64,000 nt of DNA, from the NCBI GenBank assembly GCA_041946825.1, contig JBHGBD010000017.1, positions 35,146-99,145 of the forward strand. The letters run 5' to 3'. This document shows positions 27,301-35,921 of the stretch, one piece after another. Under the pieces are notes generated by a model. That model saw only the letters and a list, made by a program, of their open reading frames with translations. It was not told where the DNA came from and made no database searches. Origin of the DNA: CAZTHM01 sp041946825. Its GTDB lineage: Bacteria > Acidobacteriota > Terriglobia > UBA7540. Each line of letters begins with the position of its first letter. The stretch's first letter is position 1. The translations under genes were made by a program, and so were the position numbers.

Positions 27301-28796
27301 GCGAAACCAACGCGACGTACCCGATCGATGCGCAGAATTGCCGCTTCAATTATCTGAGAGTGAACCCCGCAACCGGCGAAGCGGAGATGCGCTACCACAT
27401 CGAATTCACGGGACCCGCGGGGCGGCGTTTCATTTTCGAGGGAACCAAGTACATGCAGAAGGACGAGGGCAGCGGACTCCGCGCGGCCCGTGAAGTGTTG
27501 GACGATTACACCACCCTCTACGTTCATGTGTATGAGCGGAAGCCAGGCCAGCCTGATTCTCGCCTGGGACTCGCCTACATGAAATTCCGGACCTTTGAGG
27601 ACCTCGCAGCGCTCGGGAACATCGTCGGGTTTCTCGGGTCATTCAAGATTATGGGAACCGATGACCCCCTCATCCAGATGCAGGCACGGATGCGGTTCCT
27701 GGCTTTTACCGCGCAGTTTGTGCAGCTCGAATACGATCCGCTGGCCCCTGATATCGGCAGCTTCCAGCAGGACGTCCATCTCGAAGTGCTTCGTGGGGCC
27801 GACACGCCGGACTACTTCAGCACGCGAGCCACCGGAGACTTGCAACAGATCCTGCGTGACACGCCGACGCTTCCACTCGATTCACTGCTGAACACTGGGA
27901 AGGTCACTTTCGATTTTGAGAAGAAGCGCGTCTTCCGCGATTCATTCTGGAAGGGTTCCTTCGCCAAAGACACACTGCTTGGATGGGAAGAACGAGTACG
28001 CAATGGCGGCCTCGGCGAAAGCGCCGTCAAGAACGGCAAGGTCTTCGCGGGCGGAAGTTTCTGGAAGCGGTTCGACGCAGTCAATAACGGGGTCGCTGAA
28101 GGTTATGTTGTGAACTATGAGCTCGCATTTCTGCCCGGTGACCCACGCGTGCGCGAAGTCGTCTATCCCGACAACAACCGCCGTTACTTCAAAAAGGGAG
28201 ACAAAGTTCTCCTGCTGAATTACATCAACGATCCGTACAAGCAGGTCTACGACACGATCAAAGTTCTCGATGCCCAGAACGCCATCGGGGTCATGCACCT
28301 GGGAGAATTTCCCAACGGTTTGGAGTTCGCCACGTTTGTGATGGCAAGGAACAACTACCCGTTCGAAAAGATGTCGGTCGATGATCACCGCTTGTTGTTC
28401 AAAGACCTGCACACCAAGGTTCCCACCGCGGACCAGTTGCAGGGCGAGTGGAATGGAAACCTGGTTGTTGTTCCACACGCTACAAGCACACTTCTGAACC
28501 GGCTCAATCCCGTTCTGTTCCAACTCTCATTCACGACTCAGGGCGCAAAACTTCGCGCCCGATATCGGTTTGGCCTGGTCAGCGGCGAATCGCCGGTCGA
28601 GATGACTCCGGAATTTGTCCGGCTGGATGACTTCACGTCATTCCACGATGAAATTCGCATGATCGACAACAACACGATGATCGGCAAATGGGTCGCTTCG
28701 GATCTCTTCTCCCTTGCCGAGCCTCTCAGGAACTGCGTTGAACCGTATTCGAACCGTCTGGGGTTTTATTACGTTTTGACGCGAAAGGGAAGTTAA
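24375..28796 (+). CDS. Giant GMC oxidoreductase fused to duplicated accessory domains
   Basis: 1,473 residues. Residues 1-550 are a GMC flavoprotein: GSGYGG (19-24), GLGGTSLVN, cluster-type CTDCGDCITGC (Cys189, 192, 195, 199), HPLGGC, and NVNPFMTISAL. Two ~300-residue repeats follow (about 585-876 and 1172-1473), with paired landmarks SDQYWKGFFPRG/RDSFWKGSFAKD, GRVYLGEYPNG/GVMHLGEFPNG, FHDEIRKVTADFMVGKYV/FHDEIRMIDNNTMIGKWV and YMLTR/YVLTR. Between them is a beta-rich segment (LTFNEEMVGWYFEG, later FIFEGTKYM) like the accessory domain of large cholesterol-oxidase-type proteins. No signal peptide. GMC enzymes are normally 500-600 residues. The paralogue at 20955 lacks the extension. The start has GGAAGG upstream. 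The role of the repeats is unknown. Confidence 0.85.
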   Translation: MLGLSWESRKKTYDYIIVGSGYGGSIFAARLATANLSPKPSVCLLERGREWPVGTFPDRVDTVLAAQCNDLNPLGLYEFLNYPDISVIKGSGLGGTSLVNANVAIVPDAEVFQQSNWPRSITRDVLTPYYSRARQMLAPVPHPRALQLAKVQALDRRAVETERHAEPLNIVVNFSINGKNPHDVDQKPCTDCGDCITGCNVGAKNTLYMNYLPMGRNAGVEIFTQVRVDWVEKVSGGGWRIRGRHIGDDLSEEEFELNAGNVILAAGAINTPEILLRSEMHGFSVSPVLGTGFSGNGDFFGLAYNGDYATNVLGYGQKSPQAGDAPAPGPTIVGIIRYDGNAPVEDRFAVEDLSFPSAYVAGAKAAFALLRGEDTVAGNEAVQEQRCQNDSDFLRPYRPDGALNHTMLYLVMGHDDARGTMAFDAPWFKPEGRMTIQWDGAGRQIIFRRINEELRRHARALRGNFIANPLWTIFDTRHLITAHPLGGCTLGEDYLHGATDEFGRVFASDGSVHEGLFVCDGSLVPSALNVNPFMTISALAERIVERNIQARQGAAYPKPGKAVSLSAINPIDVADYTEAQLEALFRRCTTLGIDVMLNKGGAPKIDVASRTIRSDQYWKGFFPRGHILNQMSSALFTGFKKGFRKEGPKYTGITSDTDDHIHARNSLEEVTLDKPAGTLEAGKFILLRYLDFPWTGYYDIFKVINENLLIGRVYLGEYPNGIRMFTFPMTRVHNFEQMTVSDHQALFAAGGAPTREELRGIWQMDVISNANHAGGVAYLKFDPKPDGRLEARYLLMGLFEGLVLPSFVQDHFQLNDFTPFHDEIRKVTADFMVGKYVTGLPPAVASFFGSSSLGVLRTEPDGQFGFNYMLTRSDLKKLPTVSILSPFLDVNLPDGVGLTFNEEMVGWYFEGATTPTQDRAGDLTIADRIPASGEPEGGSACKFNVRMTARDLNEFIDGLEHEASMAGTITFAKFAGETNATYPIDAQNCRFNYLRVNPATGEAEMRYHIEFTGPAGRRFIFEGTKYMQKDEGSGLRAAREVLDDYTTLYVHVYERKPGQPDSRLGLAYMKFRTFEDLAALGNIVGFLGSFKIMGTDDPLIQMQARMRFLAFTAQFVQLEYDPLAPDIGSFQQDVHLEVLRGADTPDYFSTRATGDLQQILRDTPTLPLDSLLNTGKVTFDFEKKRVFRDSFWKGSFAKDTLLGWEERVRNGGLGESAVKNGKVFAGGSFWKRFDAVNNGVAEGYVVNYELAFLPGDPRVREVVYPDNNRRYFKKGDKVLLLNYINDPYKQVYDTIKVLDAQNAIGVMHLGEFPNGLEFATFVMARNNYPFEKMSVDDHRLLFKDLHTKVPTADQLQGEWNGNLVVVPHATSTLLNRLNPVLFQLSFTTQGAKLRARYRFGLVSGESPVEMTPEFVRLDDFTSFHDEIRMIDNNTMIGKWVASDLFSLAEPLRNCVEPYSNRLGFYYVLTRKGS

Positions 28797-28864
28797 GCGG
28801 TTTTCGCAGCGACGCGCTCGCTGTGCAGTGAGATCGACCCTTAGCACACGAAAAGGAGCCCATC

Positions 28865-30235
28865 ATGGCTACATCGGTTATGGCAACACCGGCCGTCGCC
28901 AACTGGTTTGGAGATCTTGTCACCCATCCAAGAGTCGTGGTTGAAGCAAATTCCGCTGACGAAATCGCGGCGATTTTGAGGAACCCTGCTCAGTATCCGT
29001 CTCCCGTCCGCGCCATGGGTTCGAACCATTCCACAGCGCGCTGCAGTGTCGCTGATGGCGGGACGATCATCAGGATGCACAAGATGAACCGCATCTTGAA
29101 AATCTCGGATGATTCCGTCACCGCAGAGGCCGGCGCGCTTTACATCGACATCGCCCACGAGCTCGAGAAGCACAACCTGCAGTTCTACGTGAATACGGAG
29201 ATTGGCAGCCTCTCGGTGGGCAGCGCCGCGTGTGCGGGCACCAAGGACGCTTCGATGCCGGGAGAATTTGGCCAAGTTGGATCTTACATTACGGCCATCA
29301 AAATGGTTCTCCCCTCCGGAGAGCAGATCCAGGTAGACGATAGCCAGCCCGACCTGATGCAGAAAGTCCGGTCGAGCTACGGGCTGTTTGGAATTGTCAC
29401 CGAGGCAACCTTTCGGGTGCGCCCGATCATTCCGATGGCCGTTCATCATGAAACCTTCAAGTTGGAAGAATTTGTCCAGAAATTGCCCGAACTGAAGGCT
29501 CGCGGCGAGTCCATGATGTACTACATCTTCCCCTTCGATAACCTGATTACCATCGAATTTCGAAAATACAATCCCGGGGCGTCGGGCATTCCCAATCGCA
29601 CCGCGTGGCCGCTTAGAAATTACCTCTGGAGCTCGGCAGGACCGCTGTTCTGCTTTCAGGTCGAACGTGATATCTCCGACCCGTCGATACGTTACGGCAT
29701 CATCGACAACTTCTGCGGCCTGTGGCGCTTCAAGCTGGAGAATCTCATTTGCGGCGATAACACCGTCGCCACCGACCAGATCATTCGATATCCAGAGGTC
29801 TCGGGGGATAGTCGCTACACCTTCAGCCTGTGGGCGTTCCCTGAGGAGCGATATCCCGAAGTGTTGCCCGAATACTTCCAATTCTGTCGTGATTACTACC
29901 GGCAGCAGGGATACCGCACCAACATGCTCAACGTAGGATATTGCATATCCAAGGACCAGAAGTCGCTCTTGTCGTATTCCTTCGACGGAAATGTAATGAC
30001 CATTGATCCCGTCTCCACGGCCAATCCCGGCTGGAGGGATTTTCTGGCTGTGTACAACGAGTTCTGCAGCAGCCGTGGCGGCAAGCCGCTACTGAATCAG
30101 ACGTACGGGGTCAAGCGCGAGCAGGCGCAGCGGGCATTGGGTGATCGCCTGAAACAATTCGCACAGGCCCGAAAGTCCTACGACCCCAATGACCGTATGC
30201 TGAACGACTACTTCCGTGATTTGCTCGCTGATTGA
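28865..30235 (+). CDS. FAD-linked (VAO/PCMH-type) oxidase, sugar-lactone-oxidase-like
   Basis: 456 residues. The N-terminal FAD domain shows HPRVVVEANSADEIAAIL, RAMGSNHSTARC and a glycine/serine strand GSLSVGSAACAGTKDA, followed by QVGSYITAIKMVLPSGE, as in D-arabinono-1,4-lactone and alditol oxidases. The C-terminal substrate domain ends SYDPNDRMLNDYFRDLL, like ALO-type proteins. No His in the usual covalent-FAD position (GSNHS has His one place over), so the flavin link is uncertain. AAGGAG precedes the ATG. It follows the giant GMC gene by 68 bases in the same run, adding a third flavin oxidase to the cluster. Confidence 0.83.
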   Translation: MATSVMATPAVANWFGDLVTHPRVVVEANSADEIAAILRNPAQYPSPVRAMGSNHSTARCSVADGGTIIRMHKMNRILKISDDSVTAEAGALYIDIAHELEKHNLQFYVNTEIGSLSVGSAACAGTKDASMPGEFGQVGSYITAIKMVLPSGEQIQVDDSQPDLMQKVRSSYGLFGIVTEATFRVRPIIPMAVHHETFKLEEFVQKLPELKARGESMMYYIFPFDNLITIEFRKYNPGASGIPNRTAWPLRNYLWSSAGPLFCFQVERDISDPSIRYGIIDNFCGLWRFKLENLICGDNTVATDQIIRYPEVSGDSRYTFSLWAFPEERYPEVLPEYFQFCRDYYRQQGYRTNMLNVGYCISKDQKSLLSYSFDGNVMTIDPVSTANPGWRDFLAVYNEFCSSRGGKPLLNQTYGVKREQAQRALGDRLKQFAQARKSYDPNDRMLNDYFRDLLAD

Positions 30236-30245
30236 TGGGACGGGG

Positions 30246-30265
30246 GGTGCCGTGACAACGGCACC
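30246..30265. repeat. Intercistronic hairpin after FAD oxidase gene
   Basis: GGTGCCGT, loop GACA, ACGGCACC: a perfect 8-bp stem 10 bases after the oxidase stop, without a T run. It more likely stabilises the upstream mRNA end than terminates transcription. Confidence 0.5.
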
Positions 30266-30289
30266 TTCCCAGAAAGGTGTGACACCGCG

Positions 30290-31159
30290 ATGGAAAAGGA
30301 TGGAAAACTCCGCTTGAGATTGCTGGACGTCTACGGCGAATCGCTGGGTGAGGATGTCGACATCATGCTCCGGCACCAGAACTTGAGCGACAACCGCGTT
30401 GCCAGCGCGAATGCCTCCAAGAGAATCCTGATCTCTGATCTGTACGGTTCCCCGCAAGGGCTTTATCGAATTGAAATTGATCCTCCCTCGTTCCTTCCCA
30501 TCAATCAATTCGTGAACATTCAGGCAAGCGGCATTACAAACCTGGATTTGACCTTTCCCATCGATCCCCAGAAGGTTAAAGGCGTCAAATTCCCCGGTTA
30601 CGCTGACCTGCCCGACGATCTCAAGAAGATGCTGGAAAACAGCGACAAAGTTCTGGCTTTCGAGGGCCAAAAAGGAGAAGCTCTCTACAACGCCCTTGAT
30701 GACATACGAAGAGCCGGCCTGCTGAACATCTTCAAAAAGGCCGCCAACACTCCCCTGATCAACGGCCTGACGGTCTTCCCTTACATCCAGAAAGTCAGCG
30801 AATTGCGCGGTGACCGGTTCTTTGGCGTCACGTCCAAAGAACTTCGGGAAGAAACCAAACACAGCGTGGCCCAAGGACTGTTCTATGAAGTCAGCGAGGC
30901 GCTCCACCACCCGCCAGCCGGTTTCACAAGCGCCGGCAGCTTCAAGACAGAAGACCATTACGGAAACCTGCAGCTCAGCTTTTTTATGAACGGAGATGAT
31001 TGCGTTGTGGATGTGGACATCGACGATGCCGCCGGCCTGGAGCACGTATTTCAGGTTGTTCGGAACGCCGTGACGGGGCGGCCCACTCACCCCTTTGACA
31101 TCCACGAAATTCTCGTTTCGTACCAACAACTCGACCCGGGTTACCGTTTCGTTGTCTAG
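30290..31159 (+). CDS. Protein of unknown function in the redox cluster
   Basis: 289 residues. The N-terminal ~95 residues look like a small beta domain (KLRLRLLDVYGESLGEDVDI, then GLYRIEIDPPSFLP), similar in feel to carboxypeptidase-regulatory or transthyretin-like folds. The rest is mixed helix and strand with KVLAFEGQKGEALYNALDDI and HYGNLQLSFFMNGDDCVVDV. No signal peptide, membrane segment or catalytic motif. No family recognised. It begins 54 bases after the FAD oxidase gene and is probably on the same transcript. Confidence 0.65.
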   Translation: MEKDGKLRLRLLDVYGESLGEDVDIMLRHQNLSDNRVASANASKRILISDLYGSPQGLYRIEIDPPSFLPINQFVNIQASGITNLDLTFPIDPQKVKGVKFPGYADLPDDLKKMLENSDKVLAFEGQKGEALYNALDDIRRAGLLNIFKKAANTPLINGLTVFPYIQKVSELRGDRFFGVTSKELREETKHSVAQGLFYEVSEALHHPPAGFTSAGSFKTEDHYGNLQLSFFMNGDDCVVDVDIDDAAGLEHVFQVVRNAVTGRPTHPFDIHEILVSYQQLDPGYRFVV

Positions 31160-31241
31160 CTGTGTGCCCGGGCCGCGGGCGCGGGGAGACCGAAGGCCCG
31201 AAGAAACATCGTAGAGGCGCGCGTTTGGTGCGAGGTGAACC

Positions 31242-31688
31242 ATGAGCCCGGCCGCAAATAAGGAAGAGGGACAACTCCGTTTGTGGATGGCCATCTCCGC
31301 GTTCCTGTATTTCTCCGGCGGGCTGGTTTTTTTGTTCCTACCGCGACCGTTGCTCGAGTTACTGGATTTTCTTGGGGCACAGATCCACCTGGCAGCGGTG
31401 CTTCCCGGCGCGATGTTCGCCGAGCGGTTCTGGAACCTGTTGGCTTTCTCAATGTCAATGACCATCACCACGGCAAGCGTGATGGTGGTTCGTGACCCTG
31501 CCAATAAGAAAGGGTTCTGCGTCCCGGTGATCTTCTCGAAGCTCTCGTCATGGCTTTCCGCGCTGGTTTACTTCGCCATCGTCAGCCGGGCCTTCGCGCA
31601 TCTGGTGATATTCCTGGTGGATTTCCCGCTCTTCGTGCTCACGGTATATTTCTACCGGAGAGCTCAGTCGGCAACCCCGTCGAGCTAG
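31242..31688 (+). CDS. Small four-helix membrane protein
   Basis: 148 residues with four predicted membrane helices: LWMAISAFLYFSGGLVFLFL, a segment around AVLPGAMFAERFWNLLAFSM, SSWLSALVYFAIVSRAF and LVIFLVDFPLFVLTVYFYR. No catalytic motif. The ribosome-binding site GAGGTG lies before the ATG. No family recognised with confidence. It ends the plus-strand run; the next gene has its own promoter. Confidence 0.65.
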   Translation: MSPAANKEEGQLRLWMAISAFLYFSGGLVFLFLPRPLLELLDFLGAQIHLAAVLPGAMFAERFWNLLAFSMSMTITTASVMVVRDPANKKGFCVPVIFSKLSSWLSALVYFAIVSRAFAHLVIFLVDFPLFVLTVYFYRRAQSATPSS

Positions 31689-31793
31689 CCTGGGCGCGGA
31701 CGCGAAATGTTGCGACAGGCCTGTAGATGGGATCCTCGGATGCTGTCGGGCTGTGGAGCCAATGGCCCCAAACGAGGCACTCAGAAATCGCTG

Positions 31794-31821
31794 TTGAGTT
31801 GGTAACCAGGGCGTGTATACT
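31794..31821 (+). promoter_or_regulatory. Promoter of the GAF-GGDEF-HD-GYP gene
   Basis: -35 TTGAGT (31794-31799), 16-bp spacer, -10 TATACT (31816-31821). The start of transcription would be about 77 nt ahead of the ATG. Confidence 0.55.
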
Positions 31822-31904
31822 ATGCGGATAAGACCACAATCGAGACGGAGAACTCCAGGGGCCGGGCTGTTCGGAAGGGCGTACGTCCCTGGGGGGAGTC
31901 CACG

Positions 31905-34754
31905 ATGAGCCAAGAATCGCTCGCGGCAATCATTGCGCTGTGCCTGCTCGGGTTGTATTTCATGTATCAACGGCGTGAGCTCCGAGAGGAGCGAGCCTGG
32001 GATGAGACGGCCCTGCTTCGTTACTCGAGCCTCCATCTGTTTACGACCACCCTCGATGAAATCACCAATCCGGAGGAGCTGGTTGAGAAGATGCTCGACC
32101 GCACACTGCAGGCGCTCGATTCGGCGGCGGGATGCTTTCTCCTGCAGACTCCCCCGCCGGAAGAGCTGCAGCATTCCAGCGCTCGAGGAATTTCTCCCCA
32201 GGGTCTCATGCGGCTTTCCGAGGGGCGCGTACGCAGGTATCTTGTGGGCGGAAGCCAGGGCTGGGGAAGGCAGATGGTGTTCGCCGATTTGCGGGGGGCG
32301 GATTCAATGGCCGGCCTCCAGCACGACGAGACGTTTCAGGATTTCCGGCGGCTCCTGATGCGTGAGGGGCTGCGGACCGTGGTCGTGGAGTCCTTGAGGA
32401 GCAAAGAGCGGACTTACGGAACGCTCCTGATTGGCAGCCACAAGTTGCGCACCTATCAGCCGGGTGAACTCCGCCTTCTGTCGGCGATCGGTCATCAGAT
32501 CAGCGTGACCCTGGAGAACCGCTACCTGCATCAGGCCGCCCAACGCCACCATGAAGATCTGAGCAAGCTGCACCATGTTGGTGAGGCACTCAGCTCGACG
32601 GTTGACCCCGAGGCTCAAATCCAGATCCTTCGTACGGAACTCAAGGGATTCCTGGGCTCCGCCAATTTCACCCTGGCCTTTCGGGATTCGGAAGACGGTT
32701 CCATCGAGACGGTGATGGCGCTGGACCGGGACGATGTCGAATCCGATCTGGCAGGTTCGGGCCTTCTTGAGTATGTCTTCCAATCTCGAACGCCGGTTCT
32801 GATCAATTACAACGTTCCCGGCAAAGCTCGCCTCCTGGGCGTTTCTTCCATCGACCCGCGCATTCGTACTTGGGGAGGGATCCCTTTGCGTTTCTCGGAT
32901 GGGTCAATGGGAGTTCTGGCGATTATCGACTTCGAGCGGGAATACGCCGTGGACGAAGAGCAATTCAAATTCCTGCAAGTTCTCGCCTCGGGAATTAACA
33001 CGGCCATTGAAAAGGCGCGGCTGTTCCAGCGCGAACAGCGCCGCTCCCGCCACCTGGCGGTTTTGAACGAGCTGGGCCGAAAATCCACGGCGGTCCTTGA
33101 CCCGCGCGAACTCCTTTTGAACATCTGTCATCAGGCACGCGGCGCCTTCGGTTACAACCAGGTCTGGGTCGAAATCCTGGACAGGAGGCGGGGCGAACTC
33201 GTCGTTGAGGCCCAGGCCGGATGCGGGGTGGAGGTGCTGGGCAGGCGCACAGGCCTCGGCAGCGGATTCGCAGGCATCGCGGCGGAACGTGGTGAGCCGG
33301 TCCTTTCCAACCGCGTCCGGCTGGACGCGCGCTACATCACTTGTGAACCCCGTGTCCAGTCGGCCATGAGCATTCCTCTCAAGCACGGGACCGAGGTTCT
33401 CGGTGTTTTGAGTTTCGGCAGCTTCTTCCCCAACAGCTTTTCCGACCAGGACGTAGTCACCCTGGGGATGCTGGCGGACCAAGTGGCGATCGCATTCCAC
33501 AACGCGCGCGCCTACCAGACGGCCCAGGAGCAAGCGATCACGGACGGTCTGACGGGCTTGAAGACGCACCGATATTTCCGCGAAGCGTTGGAGGCCGAGT
33601 GGCGCCGCGCACCGCGGTCGGGCCAGCCTTTCTCGGTCATCATGATGGATCTTGACGATTTCAAGCGGGTGAACGACCAGCACGGCCACGTTGAAGGCGA
33701 CAAGGTGTTACTCGCCGTGGCGCAACTGCTCACCGTGCGTTCCCGCCAGTCGAGTGTTGCGGCGCGGTACGGTGGAGACGAATTTGCGATCCTGATGGCC
33801 AACACCACGGTGGAGCAGGCTGAACATCTGGCGGAGCGCGTGCGATCCAGCATGGAATCCGATCCGTATCTTTCGAAGCATCGAGTCACGGCCAGTATCG
33901 GTATCGCGACATTCCCGTATCACGGAGCAACGCCGGAAGAGGTCATGCGGATCGCCGATTCCGGGATGTATATGGCCAAACACGCCGACGGGAACCGGGT
34001 CTGCCTGGCCTCCGCGTCGGAGTTTTCGGCACACGTGGAGGCGTATTTGGGCGTCGCGGTTCAGCGCATGATTTCCACGGGGCCCGACGCCTTCGAACAC
34101 TACTTCAACCGCATTAAGGAGGCGACTGAAAATTCTCCGGAAGAAGGCATCTCTCTGCTTGACACGGTTACGGCCCTGGCCTTCGTTATCGACGCCAAGG
34201 ATCATTACACGCAGGGCCACTCGCAGTCGGTTGCCCGCCTGGCCTCGGCCATCGCGCGCCAGCTTGGGATGTCGGAAAGCGAAGTGGAAGAAATCCGGCT
34301 GGCAGGGATCCTTCATGACATCGGCAAGATCGGAATTCCGGAAACGCTGCTGAACAAGCCTGCCATCCTGACGGCCGAAGAGTATGAAATCATGAAGGGT
34401 CACGTGTTGCTCGGATGGAAGATCCTCTCCCCCCTGAAGGTGAAGGCCATCGAGCGCATCTGTCGAATGGTACGCCATCACCATGAGCGCGTGGACGGGC
34501 AAGGTTACCCGGATGGGCTGAAGGGCGAGGAAATCCCGCTGGGCGCGCGGATTCTGAAAATCGCGGATGCCTTTGACACCATCGTTTCTGAACGCTCGTA
34601 CCAACCGGCCCGGTCGATCCAGTATGCCGTTGGAGAGCTGCGTCGCGGGCGCGGGTCCCATTTCGACCCCATCCTGGTTGATGCCTTCCTGGAATCCCCG
34701 GAAGTAACGATCCCTGCGACCGTCCATGCTGCAGGCAGCGAGACCGTGAACTAA
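31905..34754 (+). CDS. GAF-GGDEF-HD-GYP cyclic-di-GMP enzyme
   Basis: 949 residues. A short N-terminal membrane helix (AAIIALCLLGLYFMYQR) is followed by three GAF-like sensor domains (about 50-200, 215-370 and 390-535). A GGDEF domain comes next (DGLTGLKTHRYF, intact YGGDEFAIL, about 540-700), and then an HD-GYP domain with HDIGKIGIP and HHHERVDGQGYPDGL (about 745-925). It can therefore in principle both make and break c-di-GMP. The GYP signature reads GQGYPDG, within the normal range. GGGGGGAG precedes the ATG. Membrane anchoring and GAF domains suggest that a small intracellular ligand sets the balance. Confidence 0.92.
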   Translation: MSQESLAAIIALCLLGLYFMYQRRELREERAWDETALLRYSSLHLFTTTLDEITNPEELVEKMLDRTLQALDSAAGCFLLQTPPPEELQHSSARGISPQGLMRLSEGRVRRYLVGGSQGWGRQMVFADLRGADSMAGLQHDETFQDFRRLLMREGLRTVVVESLRSKERTYGTLLIGSHKLRTYQPGELRLLSAIGHQISVTLENRYLHQAAQRHHEDLSKLHHVGEALSSTVDPEAQIQILRTELKGFLGSANFTLAFRDSEDGSIETVMALDRDDVESDLAGSGLLEYVFQSRTPVLINYNVPGKARLLGVSSIDPRIRTWGGIPLRFSDGSMGVLAIIDFEREYAVDEEQFKFLQVLASGINTAIEKARLFQREQRRSRHLAVLNELGRKSTAVLDPRELLLNICHQARGAFGYNQVWVEILDRRRGELVVEAQAGCGVEVLGRRTGLGSGFAGIAAERGEPVLSNRVRLDARYITCEPRVQSAMSIPLKHGTEVLGVLSFGSFFPNSFSDQDVVTLGMLADQVAIAFHNARAYQTAQEQAITDGLTGLKTHRYFREALEAEWRRAPRSGQPFSVIMMDLDDFKRVNDQHGHVEGDKVLLAVAQLLTVRSRQSSVAARYGGDEFAILMANTTVEQAEHLAERVRSSMESDPYLSKHRVTASIGIATFPYHGATPEEVMRIADSGMYMAKHADGNRVCLASASEFSAHVEAYLGVAVQRMISTGPDAFEHYFNRIKEATENSPEEGISLLDTVTALAFVIDAKDHYTQGHSQSVARLASAIARQLGMSESEVEEIRLAGILHDIGKIGIPETLLNKPAILTAEEYEIMKGHVLLGWKILSPLKVKAIERICRMVRHHHERVDGQGYPDGLKGEEIPLGARILKIADAFDTIVSERSYQPARSIQYAVGELRRGRGSHFDPILVDAFLESPEVTIPATVHAAGSETVN

Positions 34755-34924
34755 AATCGGTCGCGGGAATCCTTACACCTGACTGGGCGCGATCCAGCGG
34801 ACGCAAATCCGACTCCGGACTGGCGGACGATCCTTCGCGCGCCCCGTTTTCATCCGCGGGTTTCACCCACGGCTATTCCGATTGTTCGCCACCAGGAAGC
34901 CGGACGGCGTCCCGCTATGAGCGG

Positions 34925-35911
34925 CTAATCACCCTTCCCTTTGTTGGCCCTCCATTGGTCCATGATCAGCTTGTGGAAACGGGGATCGCTTTTCATCAGG
35001 GGCCAGTAGCTTTCCAACCTGAATTCAACGAATTGATCGAGGAGGTCGTGCAGTTCCGGGTCGCTCGAACGGCGCCACGCGAGCAAAGCGGAAATGAAGG
35101 ACTGCAAGGGCTTCTTGGTCTCTGCCTGCGAAATCGCGCTTGCATAGATGCCGATGGGATGCTCAGGAATCAGGCCTGCTATCTTTTCGAGGACCGCGCC
35201 GTAATCCTTACTCAGTGCTGCTTTTTGTGTGGTGTCCATCGATACGGTATCAGTACTGGCGGCACGTTCGAAGCTTTGGATATAGCGTTTGGAGTATTGA
35301 GCGAGAATTTCTTCCGGCACATCCTTGGCGTTGGTGAAGATGGTCGCGTAGGCAGCTTGGGCAACTTCATATTGCCCATCCAGCACGGCCAAATCGCCCT
35401 GGCACGCCAGCACCTCGGTTTTCTCCCACTTCTCGGGGAATTCGATCTGGCCGAGCTTGCCGATAAGGAAGCGGGCGCGTTGGATTAGAGCGTTCCCGGC
35501 TGAATCTTGATACGGAGCCCGATGAGTGGAGAAGTACTCATGAACCAACGCCCGCAGTTCAATTAATGCCAGTTGGCGGAGGTATTCCTGCCTCAGAGTG
35601 CTGAGCCTCGCCGCCGAAGAAGGGTCGAAGATGTCCTCATAATTGTAGTTGGGGCGCCCTGTGCCCTTGACGATCAGCGACCGCACTTCATGCACAGTGA
35701 AGTTTCCGGGCGGGTCGTACGGGTTGTTGTTCTTCGGGATTTCGCCCTCTTGCGAATATCCCAGCACGCGGGCGAAATTGCCCTGGTCGTAGTTGGACTT
35801 GACGATGGAAACACGCTGGGCGATGCGGACCCGCGTGCAGCCGAAACTCAATTCGAGGGAGAGCGCGAGAAGAAGCCACGTTTTGTTTCTTGGTGACGAA
35901 GAGAGTCGCAT
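34925..35911 (-). CDS. Predicted lipoprotein with TPR-like helices
   Basis: 328 residues. The N-terminus has a lipoprotein signal with lipobox LSFGC (Cys25), so it is probably anchored in the outer membrane. The mature part is helical, with TPR-like stretches (GQIEFPEKWEKTEVLACQGD and AQAAYATIFTNAKDVPEE), but no clean consensus repeats. The gene starts 10 bases after the stop of the preceding minus-strand gene, so the two are coupled. No family recognised. Confidence 0.68.
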   Translation of the reverse strand: MRLSSSPRNKTWLLLALSLELSFGCTRVRIAQRVSIVKSNYDQGNFARVLGYSQEGEIPKNNNPYDPPGNFTVHEVRSLIVKGTGRPNYNYEDIFDPSSAARLSTLRQEYLRQLALIELRALVHEYFSTHRAPYQDSAGNALIQRARFLIGKLGQIEFPEKWEKTEVLACQGDLAVLDGQYEVAQAAYATIFTNAKDVPEEILAQYSKRYIQSFERAASTDTVSMDTTQKAALSKDYGAVLEKIAGLIPEHPIGIYASAISQAETKKPLQSFISALLAWRRSSDPELHDLLDQFVEFRLESYWPLMKSDPRFHKLIMDQWRANKGKGD

Positions 35912-35921
35912 ATCCGGGAAA

